This document shows positions 12,501 to 21,912 of a stretch of 64,000 bases of DNA, one piece after another (position 1 is the first letter of the stretch; each line of letters begins with the position of its first letter). Made by a program: the position numbers and the translations under genes. Below the pieces are notes generated by a model that did not search any database, had not been told where the DNA came from, and saw only the letters and a list, made by a program, of their open reading frames with translations. The DNA is from an uncultured Bacilli bacterium (GTDB taxonomy: Bacteria > Bacillota_I > Bacilli_A > RF39 > UBA660): assembly GCA_944350345.1 (NCBI GenBank), contig CALVOP010000001.1:1-64000 (forward strand), in the 5' to 3' direction.

Positions 12501-13037
12501 CTAAGCAGCTTTCTTTCCTTCCTTACGTCTAATATATTCATCTTTATAACGTATTCCTTTTCCTTTATATGGTTCTGGTCTTCTTACTTTTCTAACTAAT
12601 GCAGCAAATTCTGATACTCTTTGTTTGTCATATCCACTTATTGTTAATTCTGTTACTGATGGGCATTCTATTTTTAGTCCTTCAGGTACGTCCATTTTAA
12701 CTGGGTGTGAATAACCTGCACTTATTGTTAGTACGTTTCCTTGTGCTTGGAATTTATATCCAACTCCGACTATTTCTAGTTCTTTTTTAAATCCTTCACT
12801 TACCCCTTTTATCATGTTGTTTATAAGTGCATTTGTTGTACCATGTAATTGCTTTACTTGTTTTGTTTCGCTTAAACGTTTTGTAGTAACTTTATTATCG
12901 TTTATTTCTACTTTTATGTTTGGGTTAACGTTTAAGTTTAATGTTCCTAATTTTCCAGCAACATTTACGTTGTTGTTATCAACTGTAACTGTTACTCCTT
13001 CAGGTATTGTTAATTCTCTATTTCCTATTCTACTCAT
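12501..13037 (-). CDS. rplF: 50S ribosomal protein L6
   Basis: 178 residues, starting MSRIGNREL. The family signature near the C-terminus is RRPEPYKGKGIRYKDE. The start is set at this ATG because AAGGGGTG lies 5-6 bases before it; a GTG three codons earlier falls inside that site. L6 binds near the factor-binding centre. Confidence 0.96.
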   Translation of the reverse strand: MSRIGNRELTIPEGVTVTVDNNNVNVAGKLGTLNLNVNPNIKVEINDNKVTTKRLSETKQVKQLHGTTNALINNMIKGVSEGFKKELEIVGVGYKFQAQGNVLTISAGYSHPVKMDVPEGLKIECPSVTELTISGYDKQRVSEFAALVRKVRRPEPYKGKGIRYKDEYIRRKEGKKAA

Positions 13038-13049
13038 AAATAGCACCCC

Positions 13050-13445
13050 TTACCAAATGTATGCAAGAACTTCTCCACCTAAGTTTTGTTTTCTTGCTTC
13101 CTTATCTGTCATTAATCCTTTTGAAGTAGAAACTATAGCTATTCCAAGTCCATTTAATACTCTTGGCATTTCATCAGATTTTACATATACTCTTAAACTT
13201 GGTTTGCTGATTCTTTTAAGTCCAGAGATTACCCTTTCTTTTTTTGAACCATATTTTAAAGTTAGTACTAGTATTTCACTACTTCCGTTTTTTACACTTT
13301 CGTATTTTTCAATATATCCTTCATTTGTTAAAATTTCAGCAATTCCTTTTGTCATCTTTGATGCTGGAACTTCAACAGTTGCGTATTTCATACTATTTGC
13401 ATTACGTATTCTCGTAAGCATATCAGCTATTGTATCATTTACCAT
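13050..13445 (-). CDS. rpsH: 30S ribosomal protein S8
   Basis: 131 residues. N-terminal [18 protein letters not shown] and C-terminal [27 protein letters not shown] are diagnostic. S8 binds the central domain of 16S rRNA and in other bacteria can repress its own operon; no such mRNA mimic was identified here. Confidence 0.97.
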   Translation of the reverse strand: MVNDTIADMLTRIRNANSMKYATVEVPASKMTKGIAEILTNEGYIEKYESVKNGSSEILVLTLKYGSKKERVISGLKRISKPSLRVYVKSDEMPRVLNGLGIAIVSTSKGLMTDKEARKQNLGGEVLAYIW

Positions 13446-13463
13446 TACTATAGTCCTCCCTTC

Positions 13464-13649
13464 TTACCAACTTGACTTTTTAACGCCTGGTATTTGTCCT
13501 TTATATGCTAATTCTCTAAAACATATACGGCATAGTCCAAATTTTCTTAATACTCCGTGTGGTCTTCCACATCTTTCACATCTTGTGTATTCACGTACTT
13601 TGAACTTTGATCCTCTTTTTTGACTTACTATTTTACTTGTCTTTGCCAT
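13464..13649 (-). CDS. rpsN: 30S ribosomal protein S14, zinc-binding (type Z)
   Basis: 61 residues, the short zinc form. The ligands are Cys-x2-Cys in CERCGRPHG and Cys-x2-Cys in [10 protein letters not shown]. The C-terminal [11 protein letters not shown] is conserved. Together with C+ L36, the organism shows the zinc-dependent variants at this locus. Between rplE and rpsH as usual. Confidence 0.97.
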   Translation of the reverse strand: MAKTSKIVSQKRGSKFKVREYTRCERCGRPHGVLRKFGLCRICFRELAYKGQIPGVKKSSW

Positions 13650-13658
13650 GCTACCTCC

Positions 13659-14198
13659 CTATTTTCTAAAAGGTAACCCAAAACCACTTAGTAGTTCTAG
13701 TGCCTCTTCATTAGTTTTTGCAGTTGTTACAATTACTACGTCTAATCCTCTAACTTTAATTACTTTATCGTAATCAACTTCTGGAAATACTAATTGTTCT
13801 TTAATTCCTAATGTGTAGTTTCCACGTCCATCAAAACTTCCTTTTGATATTCCACGAAAATCACGTACACGTGGTAAAGCAATTTTAATTAATTTTTCTA
13901 AGAAGATATACATTTTTTCTCCTCTTAAAGTTACTTTACAACCAATTTTATTTCCTTCACGCAATTTGAAACCTGCAATTGATTTTTTTGCTGTTGTTAC
14001 AACTGGTTTTTGTCCGGCAATAACTTCTAGTTCTTTAACTGCAGCATCTATGTACTTCACGTCTGATGCTCCATCTCCTACACCCATATTAAGTACTATT
14101 TTTTCTATTTTTGGTACTTGCATTTTTGAAGTGTATTTGAATTTTTCTATTAAATTAGGAACTATTTCTTTAACATATAATTCTTTTAATGTTTCCAT
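13659..14198 (-). CDS. rplE: 50S ribosomal protein L5
   Basis: 179 residues. Contains [28 protein letters not shown] and [17 protein letters not shown]. Binds 5S rRNA and contacts the P-site tRNA. Ends GFGLPFRK, as is typical. Lies 8 bases after rplX. Confidence 0.97.
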   Translation of the reverse strand: METLKELYVKEIVPNLIEKFKYTSKMQVPKIEKIVLNMGVGDGASDVKYIDAAVKELEVIAGQKPVVTTAKKSIAGFKLREGNKIGCKVTLRGEKMYIFLEKLIKIALPRVRDFRGISKGSFDGRGNYTLGIKEQLVFPEVDYDKVIKVRGLDVVIVTTAKTNEEALELLSGFGLPFRK

Positions 14199-14206
14199 AT
14201 GTTCAC

Positions 14207-14500
14207 CTACTTTTTACTTTCTTTTTTTGTTGTTTTCTTTGTCGTTGTTTTTTTGCTTGTTGTCTTTTTTTCTTCTTTTATTTCTTTTGATACTTTTACA
14301 TTTGATATATGAATAGGAGCTTCTACTTCTAGTATTCCTCCTGTTTCGTTTTGTCCGTTAGGCTTAACATGTTTCTTTACTAAATTTACTCCTTCAATTA
14401 CTACTCTATTTTCATCGCGAAGTATTTCTAGCACTTTCCCTTCTTTACCTTTGTTCGATCCAGTTATTACTTTAACTTTGTCTCCAACTTTAATTTTCAT
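14207..14500 (-). CDS. rplX: 50S ribosomal protein L24
   Basis: 97 residues. KOW motif [20 protein letters not shown] at the start, a middle part with [12 protein letters not shown], and a low-complexity Lys/Thr/Ser tail (about 75-97) in place of the family's usual structured C-terminal end. L24 starts 50S assembly at the 5' end of 23S. Confidence 0.95.
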   Translation of the reverse strand: MKIKVGDKVKVITGSNKGKEGKVLEILRDENRVVIEGVNLVKKHVKPNGQNETGGILEVEAPIHISNVKVSKEIKEEKKTTSKKTTTKKTTKKESKK

Positions 14501-14510
14501 GTATATCCTC

Positions 14511-14879
14511 CTATAATACTTCTGGCGCTAATGAAACTATCTTCATGAAATCTTTATCACGTAGTTCACGAGCGACTGGTCCTAGAACACGTGTTCCTAC
14601 AGGACTGTTATCATCTTTTATTAAAACGCATGCGTTATCATCAAACTTAATATGACTTCCATCTGGTCTTTTAACTCCTTGTACAGTTCTGACGATTACT
14701 GCTTTAACTACTTTTCCTTTTTTGATGTTTGAATTTGGAATTGCTTTTTTTACTGTTCCAACTACTACATCACCTATATTTCCGCTTCTTACAAAACTTC
14801 CGCCTAATACTCTTATTACTAGTATTTCACGAGCACCTGAGTTATCGGCAACTTTTAAACGGCTTTCTGGTTGTACCAT
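14511..14879 (-). CDS. rplN: 50S ribosomal protein L14
   Basis: 122 residues. Starts [19 protein letters not shown] and has [19 protein letters not shown]; ends [20 protein letters not shown]. One of the most conserved r-proteins, forming a bridge to 30S. Normal length. Confidence 0.98.
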   Translation of the reverse strand: MVQPESRLKVADNSGAREILVIRVLGGSFVRSGNIGDVVVGTVKKAIPNSNIKKGKVVKAVIVRTVQGVKRPDGSHIKFDDNACVLIKDDNSPVGTRVLGPVARELRDKDFMKIVSLAPEVL

Positions 14880-14894
14880 ATTATCGTCTCCCTC

Positions 14895-15152
14895 CTATAG
14901 TATGATAGCTTCTTCTACTATGCTATCTAACACGTATCTTTTTGTTTTTGATAGTGGACGTGCTGCTACAATTTTAACAGTGTCCCCAGTTTTTGCTTTG
15001 TTTTCTTCATCGTGTGCTTTGTATTTCTTTGTGTATTTTATTCTCTTTTTGTATAGTGGATGTTTTCTATATGTTTCAACAGCAACAACAATTGTTTTGT
15101 CCATTTTGTCGCTTACTACTTTTCCCACTAATTCTTGTTTAGCTTTTTCCAT
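14895..15152 (-). CDS. rpsQ: 30S ribosomal protein S17
   Basis: 85 residues. OB-fold protein with [19 protein letters not shown] and the [15 protein letters not shown] loop. Binds the 5' domain of 16S rRNA. One base after rpmC. Confidence 0.97.
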   Translation of the reverse strand: MEKAKQELVGKVVSDKMDKTIVVAVETYRKHPLYKKRIKYTKKYKAHDEENKAKTGDTVKIVAARPLSKTKRYVLDSIVEEAIIL

Positions 15153-15153
15153 A

Positions 15154-15360
15154 TTACTCCACCATCTCTTTCTCGTTTTCTCTTTCTCTTAAGATTGTTT
15201 TGCATCTTGCTACTGTGTGTCTTAATTCTTTAATCTTATGAGGTTTTTCTAAAGATCCTGTTGCACGACTTAAACGTAAGTTGAATAATTCTTCTTTAGT
15301 TTCTTTTATTAATTTATTTATATCTTCAGTGGTCATTTTTCTTATTTCACTATTCTTCAC
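15154..15360 (-). CDS. rpmC: 50S ribosomal protein L29
   Basis: 68 residues, two-helix protein near the tunnel exit. The start is placed at the GTG giving [17 protein letters not shown], which matches the family N-terminus. Two earlier GTG codons would only add basic residues. This start overlaps the 3' end of rplP by 11 bases, so the two are probably coupled. Confidence 0.9.
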   Translation of the reverse strand: MKNSEIRKMTTEDINKLIKETKEELFNLRLSRATGSLEKPHKIKELRHTVARCKTILRERENEKEMVE

Positions 15361-15787
15361 TTTCTTCACCACTTTCTTCTTTTTTTATGAATTTTGTCTT
15401 GATAGGTAGTTTGTGCCCAGCTAAACGAAATGCTTCTCTTGCAACATCTTCAGGTACATCAGCCATTTCAAACATGATTTTTCCTTCTTTAACTACTGCT
15501 ACCCATTCTTCAACATTACCTTTTCCGCTTCCCATACGAACTTCTAAAGGTTTTTTAGTTCTTGCTAAGTGAGGGAATATGTTAATCCATACTTTTCCTC
15601 TTTTTGATTTTTTCATTTCCCTAGTCATTGCTATACGTGCTGCTTCGATTTGTCTTGCTGTTATGTATGCTCCTTCTTTTGCAACTAATCCGTATTCTCC
15701 ATAAGATAATTTGTTCTTTCCTTTGCTTTTTCCTTCATAACTAAGGCGATGAGGTTTTCTATATTTAGTTCTCTTTGGTATTAACAT
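15350..15787 (-). CDS. rplP: 50S ribosomal protein L16
   Basis: 145 residues. Starts [14 protein letters not shown] and has [18 protein letters not shown] plus [18 protein letters not shown]. The C-terminal tail EESGEESEE is acidic and slightly longer than usual. Overlaps rpsC by 23 bases upstream and rpmC downstream. Confidence 0.97.
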   Translation of the reverse strand: MLIPKRTKYRKPHRLSYEGKSKGKNKLSYGEYGLVAKEGAYITARQIEAARIAMTREMKKSKRGKVWINIFPHLARTKKPLEVRMGSGKGNVEEWVAVVKEGKIMFEMADVPEDVAREAFRLAGHKLPIKTKFIKKEESGEESEE

Positions 15788-16436
15788 TCTTTTTACCTCC
15801 TTCTTTAGCAGGTAGTATTTCTCCTTTATATATCCAAACTTTTACACCGATTTTTCCATATACTGTATCAGCTTCTTTGTGTGAATAATCAACATCACTT
15901 CTTAATGTGTGTAGTGGTACTGTTCCTTCTGTGTATCCTTCACTTCTTGCTATTTCAGCACCATTTAAACGTCCAGATACTAAAGTTTTAATTCCTTTAG
16001 CTCCTGCTTTCATAGTGTTTCTTATGGCTCTTTTTTGAGCTACTCTATATGAAACTCTATTTTGTATTTGTGTTGCAATGTTTTCTGCAACTAATGCAGC
16101 ATTTAAGTCTGGTTGTTTGATTTCAACTATTGAAATGTATATTTCTTCACCAGTTAGTTTTGATAATGCTTTTTTGTGCTTTTCTATTTCTTCTCCACCA
16201 CGTCCGATGACTACGCCTGGTTTTGAAGTGTTAATAATAACGTTAGTTCTTTTTTTGTTTCTTTCAATTACTATGTTAGCAACTGCACAATTCTTAAGAA
16301 CTTTTTCTAGGTATTCACGAATTTTTATGTCTGTTAATAAGTTTTTCTTGAAGTCTTTGTTTGGTGCATACCATTTGCTTTCCCAATCTTTATTAATTCC
16401 TATTCTTAATCCTATTGGATGTACTTTTTGTCCCAC
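15765..16436 (-). CDS. rpsC: 30S ribosomal protein S3
   Basis: 223 residues. N-terminal [22 protein letters not shown] type-2 domain with [16 protein letters not shown] (about 75-90), and C-terminal domain with [25 protein letters not shown]. Lines the mRNA entry and has helicase activity with S4 and S5. Confidence 0.98.
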   Translation of the reverse strand: MGQKVHPIGLRIGINKDWESKWYAPNKDFKKNLLTDIKIREYLEKVLKNCAVANIVIERNKKRTNVIINTSKPGVVIGRGGEEIEKHKKALSKLTGEEIYISIVEIKQPDLNAALVAENIATQIQNRVSYRVAQKRAIRNTMKAGAKGIKTLVSGRLNGAEIARSEGYTEGTVPLHTLRSDVDYSHKEADTVYGKIGVKVWIYKGEILPAKEGGKKNVNTKEN

Positions 16437-16440
16437 AGCG

Positions 16441-16791
16441 TTAGTCCTCCTTTATTACGTTTAAGTCACTTACTTTTACATAGATGTGACTGCTTCTTTT
16501 GTCTCTTCTGTCTACGTTTCCACGTGATGCTATTTTTGACCTTTTTAGTGTTGGTCCTTCGTTTATGTATGTTTCTTTTATGTATAAGTTGTTTTCGTCT
16601 AAACCTAAATTATTAATAGCGTTTGCAATAGCACTTTCTAAAACTTTGCTTATTAGTCGTGATGCTTTTGTGTTTGTTGTTGCTAGTATTGCTCTTGCTT
16701 CTGCTACGCTTTTTCCTCTAACTAAATCTAGAGTCATTCTTGCTTTTCTAGGTGCGATTAATGCACCTTTATGTATTGCATATGCTTCCAT
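16441..16791 (-). CDS. rplV: 50S ribosomal protein L22
   Basis: 116 residues. Has [19 protein letters not shown] and the C-terminal extended loop [21 protein letters not shown], whose tip reaches the exit tunnel. Between rpsS and rpsC. Confidence 0.97.
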   Translation of the reverse strand: MEAYAIHKGALIAPRKARMTLDLVRGKSVAEARAILATTNTKASRLISKVLESAIANAINNLGLDENNLYIKETYINEGPTLKRSKIASRGNVDRRDKRSSHIYVKVSDLNVIKED

Positions 16792-16802
16792 ATATTACCC
16801 TC

Positions 16803-17075
16803 CTATTTGTTTTCGCCAGCGTGTCCACCAAACTTACGTGTTAAAGCGAATTCTCCTAGTTTGTGACCTACCATGTCTTCTGTTACATAAACTGGTATGA
16901 AATCTTTTCCGTTGTGTACAGCAAATGTGTGCCCTACAAAATCTGGGTAAATTGTTGAACGACGTGACCAAGTTTTTATAACTTCTTTTTTACCAGTTTC
17001 ATTTAATGTACGTACTTTTTTTAGTAATCTATCAAATACATATGGTCCTTTTTTTAAACTTCTTGACATACTCAC
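16803..17075 (-). CDS. rpsS: 30S ribosomal protein S19
   Basis: 90 residues. [17 protein letters not shown] and [23 protein letters not shown] are diagnostic. Lies in the 30S head, partner of S13. Ends with [10 protein letters not shown]. Confidence 0.98.
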   Translation of the reverse strand: MSMSRSLKKGPYVFDRLLKKVRTLNETGKKEVIKTWSRRSTIYPDFVGHTFAVHNGKDFIPVYVTEDMVGHKLGEFALTRKFGGHAGENK

Positions 17076-17084
17076 AAATCCTTT

Positions 17085-17918
17085 CTATTTATTCTTTCTA
17101 CGAGATATGATTAATTTCTCGCTTTGTTTTTTAGTTTTTCTTGTCTTTAATCCAAGTGCTGGTTTACCCCAAGGTGTCATAGGTCCTTTACGTCCGATTG
17201 GCGCACGTCCTTCACCACCACCGTGTGGGTGATCGTTAGGGTTCATTACAGATCCACGAACTGTTGGTCTGATTCCCATTTTTCTTTTTCTTCCAGCTTT
17301 TCCAAGATGTACAAGTTCATGGTCTAAGTTTCCAACTTCTCCAATTGTTGCTCTGCATGTTCCTTGTATTTTTCTTGTTTCTCCGCTTTTTAATCTTATT
17401 AATACGTATTTATCTTCTCTTCCTAATATTTGGGCACTACTTCCAGCGCTTCTTGCTAGGCTTCCACCTTTTCCTGGATGTAGTTCTATGTTGTGAACTA
17501 CTGTACCTACTGGAATGTTCATTATTGGTAATGAGTTTCCTGTTTTGATATCTACGTTTTCTCCGCTTTCGATTTTATCTCCAACTTTGATGTTTAGTGG
17601 AGCAATAATATATCTTTTTTCTCCATCAGCGTAAGTAATTAATGCAATATTTGCGCTTCTGTTTGGATCATATTCAATTGCAGTTACTGTTCCAATTACC
17701 CCGTCTTTATTTCTTTTGAAATCTATTAGGCGGTATTTTCTTTTTACTCCGCCGCCTCTGTGTCTAACTGTTATTTTTCCTTGATTGTTTCTTCCTGCTT
17801 TTTGATTTTTGCTAGAAAGTAGACTTTTTTCTGGAGTAGTCTTTGTTATTTCATCGTTTACTAGAGTTGTCATATTTCTAGTACCGTTTGTTATTGGTTT
17901 ATATTTTCTTATTGGCAT
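17085..17918 (-). CDS. rplB: 50S ribosomal protein L2
   Basis: 277 residues. Contains [20 protein letters not shown] and the C-terminal peptidyl-transferase-centre segment [17 protein letters not shown], with the conserved His. Basic ends. Normal length and position. Confidence 0.98.
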   Translation of the reverse strand: MPIRKYKPITNGTRNMTTLVNDEITKTTPEKSLLSSKNQKAGRNNQGKITVRHRGGGVKRKYRLIDFKRNKDGVIGTVTAIEYDPNRSANIALITYADGEKRYIIAPLNIKVGDKIESGENVDIKTGNSLPIMNIPVGTVVHNIELHPGKGGSLARSAGSSAQILGREDKYVLIRLKSGETRKIQGTCRATIGEVGNLDHELVHLGKAGRKRKMGIRPTVRGSVMNPNDHPHGGGEGRAPIGRKGPMTPWGKPALGLKTRKTKKQSEKLIISRRKNK

Positions 17919-17934
17919 TTCTTAACCCTCCTAA

Positions 17935-18207
17935 TTAAAACTCTATTTTAGAGCCTTCCATTAGTTTTACCATGGCTTTTTTGTATTGTTTAGTTGTTCC
18001 TGTGTAACGTCCTACTCTTCTTTTTTTGCCTTTGGTATTTAATGTTGTTATCTTTTCTACTTTTACATTGAATTTTTTCTCGATTGCTTGTTTTATTTGT
18101 GTTTTGTTTGCTTTTTTATCAACTTTAAAAACTATTACGTTATCTTGCGCTAGTTTTTGTGTCTTTTCAGTTATAACTGGTGCCTTAATTATATCGTAGT
18201 AATCCAT
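17935..18207 (-). CDS. rplW: 50S ribosomal protein L23
   Basis: 90 residues. [15 protein letters not shown] near the start and [16 protein letters not shown]. Docking site for trigger factor and SRP at the tunnel exit. Shares one base with the rplD stop (TAATG), so the genes are coupled. Confidence 0.97.
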   Translation of the reverse strand: MDYYDIIKAPVITEKTQKLAQDNVIVFKVDKKANKTQIKQAIEKKFNVKVEKITTLNTKGKKRRVGRYTGTTKQYKKAMVKLMEGSKIEF

Positions 18208-18830
18208 TATTTAAGCACCTCCTCTATTTTTTTAACGCTATCAACATCTATAACTAGGCTATTTGCATTAACTACGGCTAGTACGTTTATATTTGCCGGA
18301 TTAATTGTTAATACATTTTCTAGATTTCTTGTTGCTAATAGTAATTTGTCGTCTTCTATATTAGTTACTATTAATGTTTTAGCATCTGCTTTTAATGTTT
18401 TTAAGCATCCTAATATTTCTTTTGTCTTGTTGCTTTCAATTTTTAAATTGTCAACTACAATTAATTCTTTGTTTTGGAATTTGTCTGAAAGAGCTGATTT
18501 TATTGCAATCTCTCTTTCTTTTTTGTTCATTTTTTTGTCATAACTTCTAGGTGTTGGTCCAAAAACAGTTCCTCCACCTACCCATTGTGGACTTCTAATT
18601 GATCCTTGACGAGCACGGCCAGTTCCTTTTTGTCTCCAAGGTTTTCTTCCACCACCGCTTACTTCGCTTCTGCCTTTAGTTTTTGCAGTTCCTTGTCTTA
18701 GTGATGATAATTGATTTTTTAACGCTGTTGATAATACTATTTCATTTACTTCTGTGTTCCATACAGCATCATTTAGTGTTAAATCACTTACTTTTTCACC
18801 TTTTAGATTTAATACGTCTATTTTTGCCAT
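18207..18830 (-). CDS. rplD: 50S ribosomal protein L4
   Basis: 207 residues. The tunnel loop [23 protein letters not shown] is complete (about 60-82). Ends with VKKIEEVLK. In E. coli L4 represses the S10 operon; there is no evidence for that mechanism here, although the operon does have a structured-looking leader. Confidence 0.97.
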   Translation of the reverse strand: MAKIDVLNLKGEKVSDLTLNDAVWNTEVNEIVLSTALKNQLSSLRQGTAKTKGRSEVSGGGRKPWRQKGTGRARQGSIRSPQWVGGGTVFGPTPRSYDKKMNKKEREIAIKSALSDKFQNKELIVVDNLKIESNKTKEILGCLKTLKADAKTLIVTNIEDDKLLLATRNLENVLTINPANINVLAVVNANSLVIDVDSVKKIEEVLK

Positions 18831-18832
18831 TA

Positions 18833-19612
18833 TTATTCACCGTCCTTTTGTGTAGTTTCTTCTTCGTTGTTCTCACTTGTCTCGGCTACTGGTTCATCGA
18901 TTACTTCTTCAGTAACTACTTCTTCTTTAACTTCGTTTTCAGTAACTTCTTCTATTACATATGTAACTAGTTCTTTTGCTTCGTTCTTTCCGCCTTTGAC
19001 TGCACTTCTAATTAGAACATATCCTTTTTTTGGCCCTGGAACGTTACCTTGTACTAAAATGCAATTGTTTTCTAAATCAACACTTATTACTTCTAGATTT
19101 TGAATTGTAACTTGTTCATTGCCCATATGTCCTGGTAATTTTTTACCTTTAAGTACTCTCATTGGTCTCATTGGTCCTCTTGAACCTACAGCTCTATGAT
19201 AATGTGAACCATGTGACATTGGTCCTCTTGAGAAATTATGTCTTTTTATTGTTCCTTGGAAACCTTTACCTTTGCTTGTTCCAGTAACATCTACTAATTC
19301 TCCTGCTTCAAAAATATCTCCTGCGATTACTTGCCCTACTTCATAGTTAGAAACATCTATTCCTTTTATTTCTTTTAAGAAGCGCTTAGGCATTGTATTT
19401 GCTTTTTTTGCATGTCCAATTTCAGGTTTATTTGATACTTTTTCTTTTTTGTCAAATGTACCTAATTGGATACTGTTATACCCGTCTTTTTCAACTGTTT
19501 TAATTTGTGTTATTACGTTTTTTTCAACTTCAATTACAGTTACAGGTATTAATTTTCCGTCAGTTGTGAATACTTGCGTCATTCCAACTTTACGTCCTAA
19601 GATTCCTTTCAT
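18833..19612 (-). CDS. rplC: 50S ribosomal protein L3 with an acidic C-terminal extension
   Basis: 259 residues, against about 210 in most bacteria. The core (1-210) has the family's [15 protein letters not shown] start, [23 protein letters not shown] and the [11 protein letters not shown] strand. After residue 212 comes an extra tail of about 45 residues, very rich in Glu, Thr and Val ([14 protein letters not shown] and similar), low-complexity and probably disordered. The core is certain; the tail's role is unknown. Confidence 0.96.
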   Translation of the reverse strand: MKGILGRKVGMTQVFTTDGKLIPVTVIEVEKNVITQIKTVEKDGYNSIQLGTFDKKEKVSNKPEIGHAKKANTMPKRFLKEIKGIDVSNYEVGQVIAGDIFEAGELVDVTGTSKGKGFQGTIKRHNFSRGPMSHGSHYHRAVGSRGPMRPMRVLKGKKLPGHMGNEQVTIQNLEVISVDLENNCILVQGNVPGPKKGYVLIRSAVKGGKNEAKELVTYVIEEVTENEVKEEVVTEEVIDEPVAETSENNEEETTQKDGE

Positions 19613-19631
19613 TTTTAACTCCTCCTAAATA

Positions 19632-19940
19632 TTATAATTTAATTTCGATATCTACTCCGCTTGGCAAGTCTAAGTGAGTTAGTGACTCAATAGTTTCCTT
19701 GCTTGGATTTTTAATATCAATTATTCTTTTGTGCGTACGCATTTCAAATTGTTCACGTGAATCTTTGTCTTTGTGAACAGCTCTTAAAATTGTGATTTTG
19801 TCGATTTCTGTTGGTAGTGGAATTGGCCCACTTACTTCACCACCAGTTCTTTTTACAGTTTCAACAATTTTAGCTCCTGCTTGGTCTAAAATTCTGTGAT
19901 CAAATGATTTAAGTCTGATACGAACTTTGTTATTTGACAT
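19632..19940 (-). CDS. rpsJ: 30S ribosomal protein S10
   Basis: 102 residues. [23 protein letters not shown] and [35 protein letters not shown]-type blocks are present. First gene of the operon; also the NusE partner in antitermination. Preceded by GGAGGG, a leader and a promoter. Confidence 0.98.
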   Translation of the reverse strand: MSNNKVRIRLKSFDHRILDQAGAKIVETVKRTGGEVSGPIPLPTEIDKITILRAVHKDKDSREQFEMRTHKRIIDIKNPSKETIESLTHLDLPSGVDIEIKL

Positions 19941-19954
19941 TTGTTTACCCTCCT

Positions 19955-20068
19955 TCGCCTATTTTTGTTTAATAGACTTGCTCGGCGCAAATTACCTGAA
20001 TACTAATTAAGTGTTTCACAACTTAACCGGGTGTATCAGCAACCTTGCGTGTCTTCGCCAGTCATACA
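19955..20068 (-). promoter_or_regulatory. S10 operon 5' leader RNA, possibly structured
   Basis: Untranslated leader of about 125 bases from the predicted start near 20068 to rpsJ. It is far richer in G and C than neighbouring intergenic DNA and holds blocks such as ACACGCAAGGTTGCTGATAC, ACACCCGG and TTTGCGCCGAGC. TTAAGT and ACTTAA can pair across a GTGAAAC-type loop. Similar words occur before rpsJ in other Bacilli as far as I recall, so a conserved regulatory leader is likely. Ligand and mechanism are not known. Confidence 0.5.
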
Positions 20069-20074
20069 TAGTCA

Positions 20075-20103
20075 ATTATATGCTAAACATCCCAAAAAAT
20101 CAA
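20075..20103 (-). promoter_or_regulatory. S10 operon sigma-A promoter
   Basis: Minus strand: -35 TTGATT (20098-20103), 17-base spacer, -10 TATAAT (20075-20080). It appears to drive the whole ribosomal protein cluster; no other clear promoter was seen inside it. Confidence 0.8.
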
Positions 20104-20271
20104 GCATTTTTTAATTTCCTTAAACAACTATTACTTTTTATATAAAAGTATATTTATTTATACAAAATGACAATAAATTTAAAAACAAATTTTACTTTAA
20201 AAATTTGCTAATAATACATATTGACATCATTCCATACAATTTTTAACTCTTTTTTACAAAATAAAAAGAAA

Positions 20272-20460
20272 CTAATCAATGTTAATTTCGTCAATTATTT
20301 TTGTTTCATATTCTATGCTCATATTATATAAATTTATAAATTCAGACGTGATATCTCCCCTCTTAGCAAATTTGACTTTAAAATAAGCCCAAACAACTTT
20401 TTCACATTTATAGTTTACTATATTTTTGCTTTTGTGATATATGCTATAACTTTGAGACAT
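20272..20460 (-). CDS. Possible small hypothetical protein
   Basis: 62 codons with no recognisable family. No Shine-Dalgarno sequence precedes the start, unlike almost all other genes here, and no promoter or terminator is visible. The 20104-20688 stretch otherwise looks non-coding and AT-rich. May be a chance frame. Confidence 0.2.
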   Translation of the reverse strand: MSQSYSIYHKSKNIVNYKCEKVVWAYFKVKFAKRGDITSEFINLYNMSIEYETKIIDEINID

Positions 20461-20518
20461 TTTAGCAAATTAGTAAAAAATCAAACATCACAAATTAACC
20501 ATGTTTTTAAAATGCTGA

Positions 20519-20563
20519 CTATTCATATTTTATCTTACTTTTATTATGATTTAAATAACACAT
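20519..20563 (-). CDS. Possible 14-residue leader peptide
   Basis: A very strong ribosome binding site (GGAGGTAATAAATATG) precedes a 15-codon frame, MCYLNHNKSKIKYE. No following gene on the same strand lies close. Just upstream is a half-CIRCE-like AAGTGCTAA (20585-20593). It could be a relic of a lost heat-shock gene start or a tiny peptide. Confidence 0.25.
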   Translation of the reverse strand: MCYLNHNKSKIKYE

Positions 20564-20688
20564 ATTTATTACCTCCAATGTTAGTTAGCACTTACATTAC
20601 ACTATAGGTAACAATATGTGTCTTTCTGTATATTTTATTTGAACATTTTAACTCATATATTTATATAATAAAAGTTGCAGTATTGTAT

Positions 20689-21249
20689 TTATTTTAATCC
20701 GTTCTTCTTATAATCATCATGCAACTCTTTAAATCTATTAAAATGAACAATTTCTCTTTGCCTTAAAAAACTTAAAGGGGCAAGCAAATCAGAATCATCA
20801 GTTAAATCCATTAAATTTTCATATGTTGCCCTTGCTTTCTCTTCAGCAGCCATATCTTCTTGTAGATCAACTATAGGATCACCAGTTGATTGAAAATAAG
20901 AAACGGTAAAAGGAACCCCACTTGCATCTACAGGATAAATTCCTTTTTTATGTTGAACAAAATAATTATCAAGCCCTGCATCTTTCAATTCTTTTAATGA
21001 CGCATCTTTAGTCAATTGATAAATCATAGTTTGAATCATCTCAACATGACCAAATTCTTCTGTTGCAATATCAGTTAATAATGCTTTACCTTTAGCATCA
21101 GGCATAGTATATCTTTGACAGAAATACCTTAAGGATGCTGCAAGTTCACTATCCGGCCCACCTAACTGAGCCATTAACAATTTTGCCATTCTTAAATCTT
21201 TTTTTCGTATATTTATAGGATATTCTAACATTTTTTCATATTTAAACAT
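20689..21249 (-). CDS. cotJC: Spore coat protein CotJC, manganese-catalase-like
   Basis: 186 residues. Ferritin-like fold of the Mn-catalase family. Candidate metal ligands are in LLTDIATEEFGHVEMIQT (Glu-Glu and His) and DMAAEEKARATYENLM. LAASLRYFCQRYTMPD at about 37-52 is typical of CotJC. In Bacillus cotJ is made in the mother cell under sigma-E and the proteins enter the coat. Overlapped almost directly by the upstream CotJA/B-like gene; GGGGG precedes the start. Supports spore formation. Confidence 0.92.
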   Translation of the reverse strand: MFKYEKMLEYPINIRKKDLRMAKLLMAQLGGPDSELAASLRYFCQRYTMPDAKGKALLTDIATEEFGHVEMIQTMIYQLTKDASLKELKDAGLDNYFVQHKKGIYPVDASGVPFTVSYFQSTGDPIVDLQEDMAAEEKARATYENLMDLTDDSDLLAPLSFLRQREIVHFNRFKELHDDYKKNGLK

Positions 21250-21250
21250 A

Positions 21251-21778
21251 TTAATTAACCCCCTTATCCCATGGCCATGGATTTAAATACCATTCATATT
21301 TACTTCCTTCAACATCAAACGAATTTAAAGGGCCATATTTACCTTCATAAGTCTTTTTTAATTCCTTTAATTCTTTTTCATAACTTTTAAAAATATCAAA
21401 AATATCTGTATTATTTGGATAAACATCCAAATACAATCCTAAATCTTTCATAGCAAAAGTTAATTCTTGAATTTTTAATAACAATTCATCCCTTTCACCA
21501 CTAACGACCACTTTATAAACATAATTTTTATATGGGTCATAAATATTTTTAAATATTCCACCTTTATTTAACGCATCTTTGGGCATACTTAAATCAATTG
21601 ACATATTATCTCTATAATTATTAATATTTATATTATTAATATCATATATCTTATTATTTTTAAAATGATATGTCTCATGATTATTAAGTTCATTATGATC
21701 CTTATCCTCTACCTCAATATAATTATTTACCGCTTCACCAACATAATCCAAATAATTTTCTCTTTCATCAAAATACAT
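21251..21778 (-). CDS. CotJA-CotJB fusion-like spore coat protein
   Basis: 175 residues, not matching one Cot protein end to end. Residues about 1-60 are acidic and Asn-rich, with no clear family. Residues 66-88 (MPKDALNKGGIFKNIYDPY) look like the CotJA core, which in family members reads roughly ALxxGTLFPxLxxPY. Residues about 92-172 (RDELLLKIQELTFAMKDLGL, YLDVYPNNTD, KELKELKKTYEGKYGPL, YLNPWPWD) are a full CotJB. In Bacillus these are separate genes before cotJC, so this appears to be a natural fusion. GGAGG site before the start. Domain calls are by eye. Confidence 0.8.
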   Translation of the reverse strand: MYFDERENYLDYVGEAVNNYIEVEDKDHNELNNHETYHFKNNKIYDINNININNYRDNMSIDLSMPKDALNKGGIFKNIYDPYKNYVYKVVVSGERDELLLKIQELTFAMKDLGLYLDVYPNNTDIFDIFKSYEKELKELKKTYEGKYGPLNSFDVEGSKYEWYLNPWPWDKGVN

Positions 21779-21865
21779 AAAATACCTCCTACTGTATAAT
21801 ATGTAGTCTTTTATACTAGGAAAAGGCGAATAACATCATTTTATATGTAAAGAATAAAAAATATA

Positions 21866-21895
21866 TTGTCCATTATCCATTTTTAATGATACAAT
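21866..21895 (+). promoter_or_regulatory. Promoter of tsaE
   Basis: -35 TTGTCC (21866-21871), 18-base spacer, -10 TACAAT (21890-21895), 18 bases before the tsaE start. Confidence 0.5.
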
Positions 21896-21912
21896 AAAAT
21901 TATGGTGATTTT

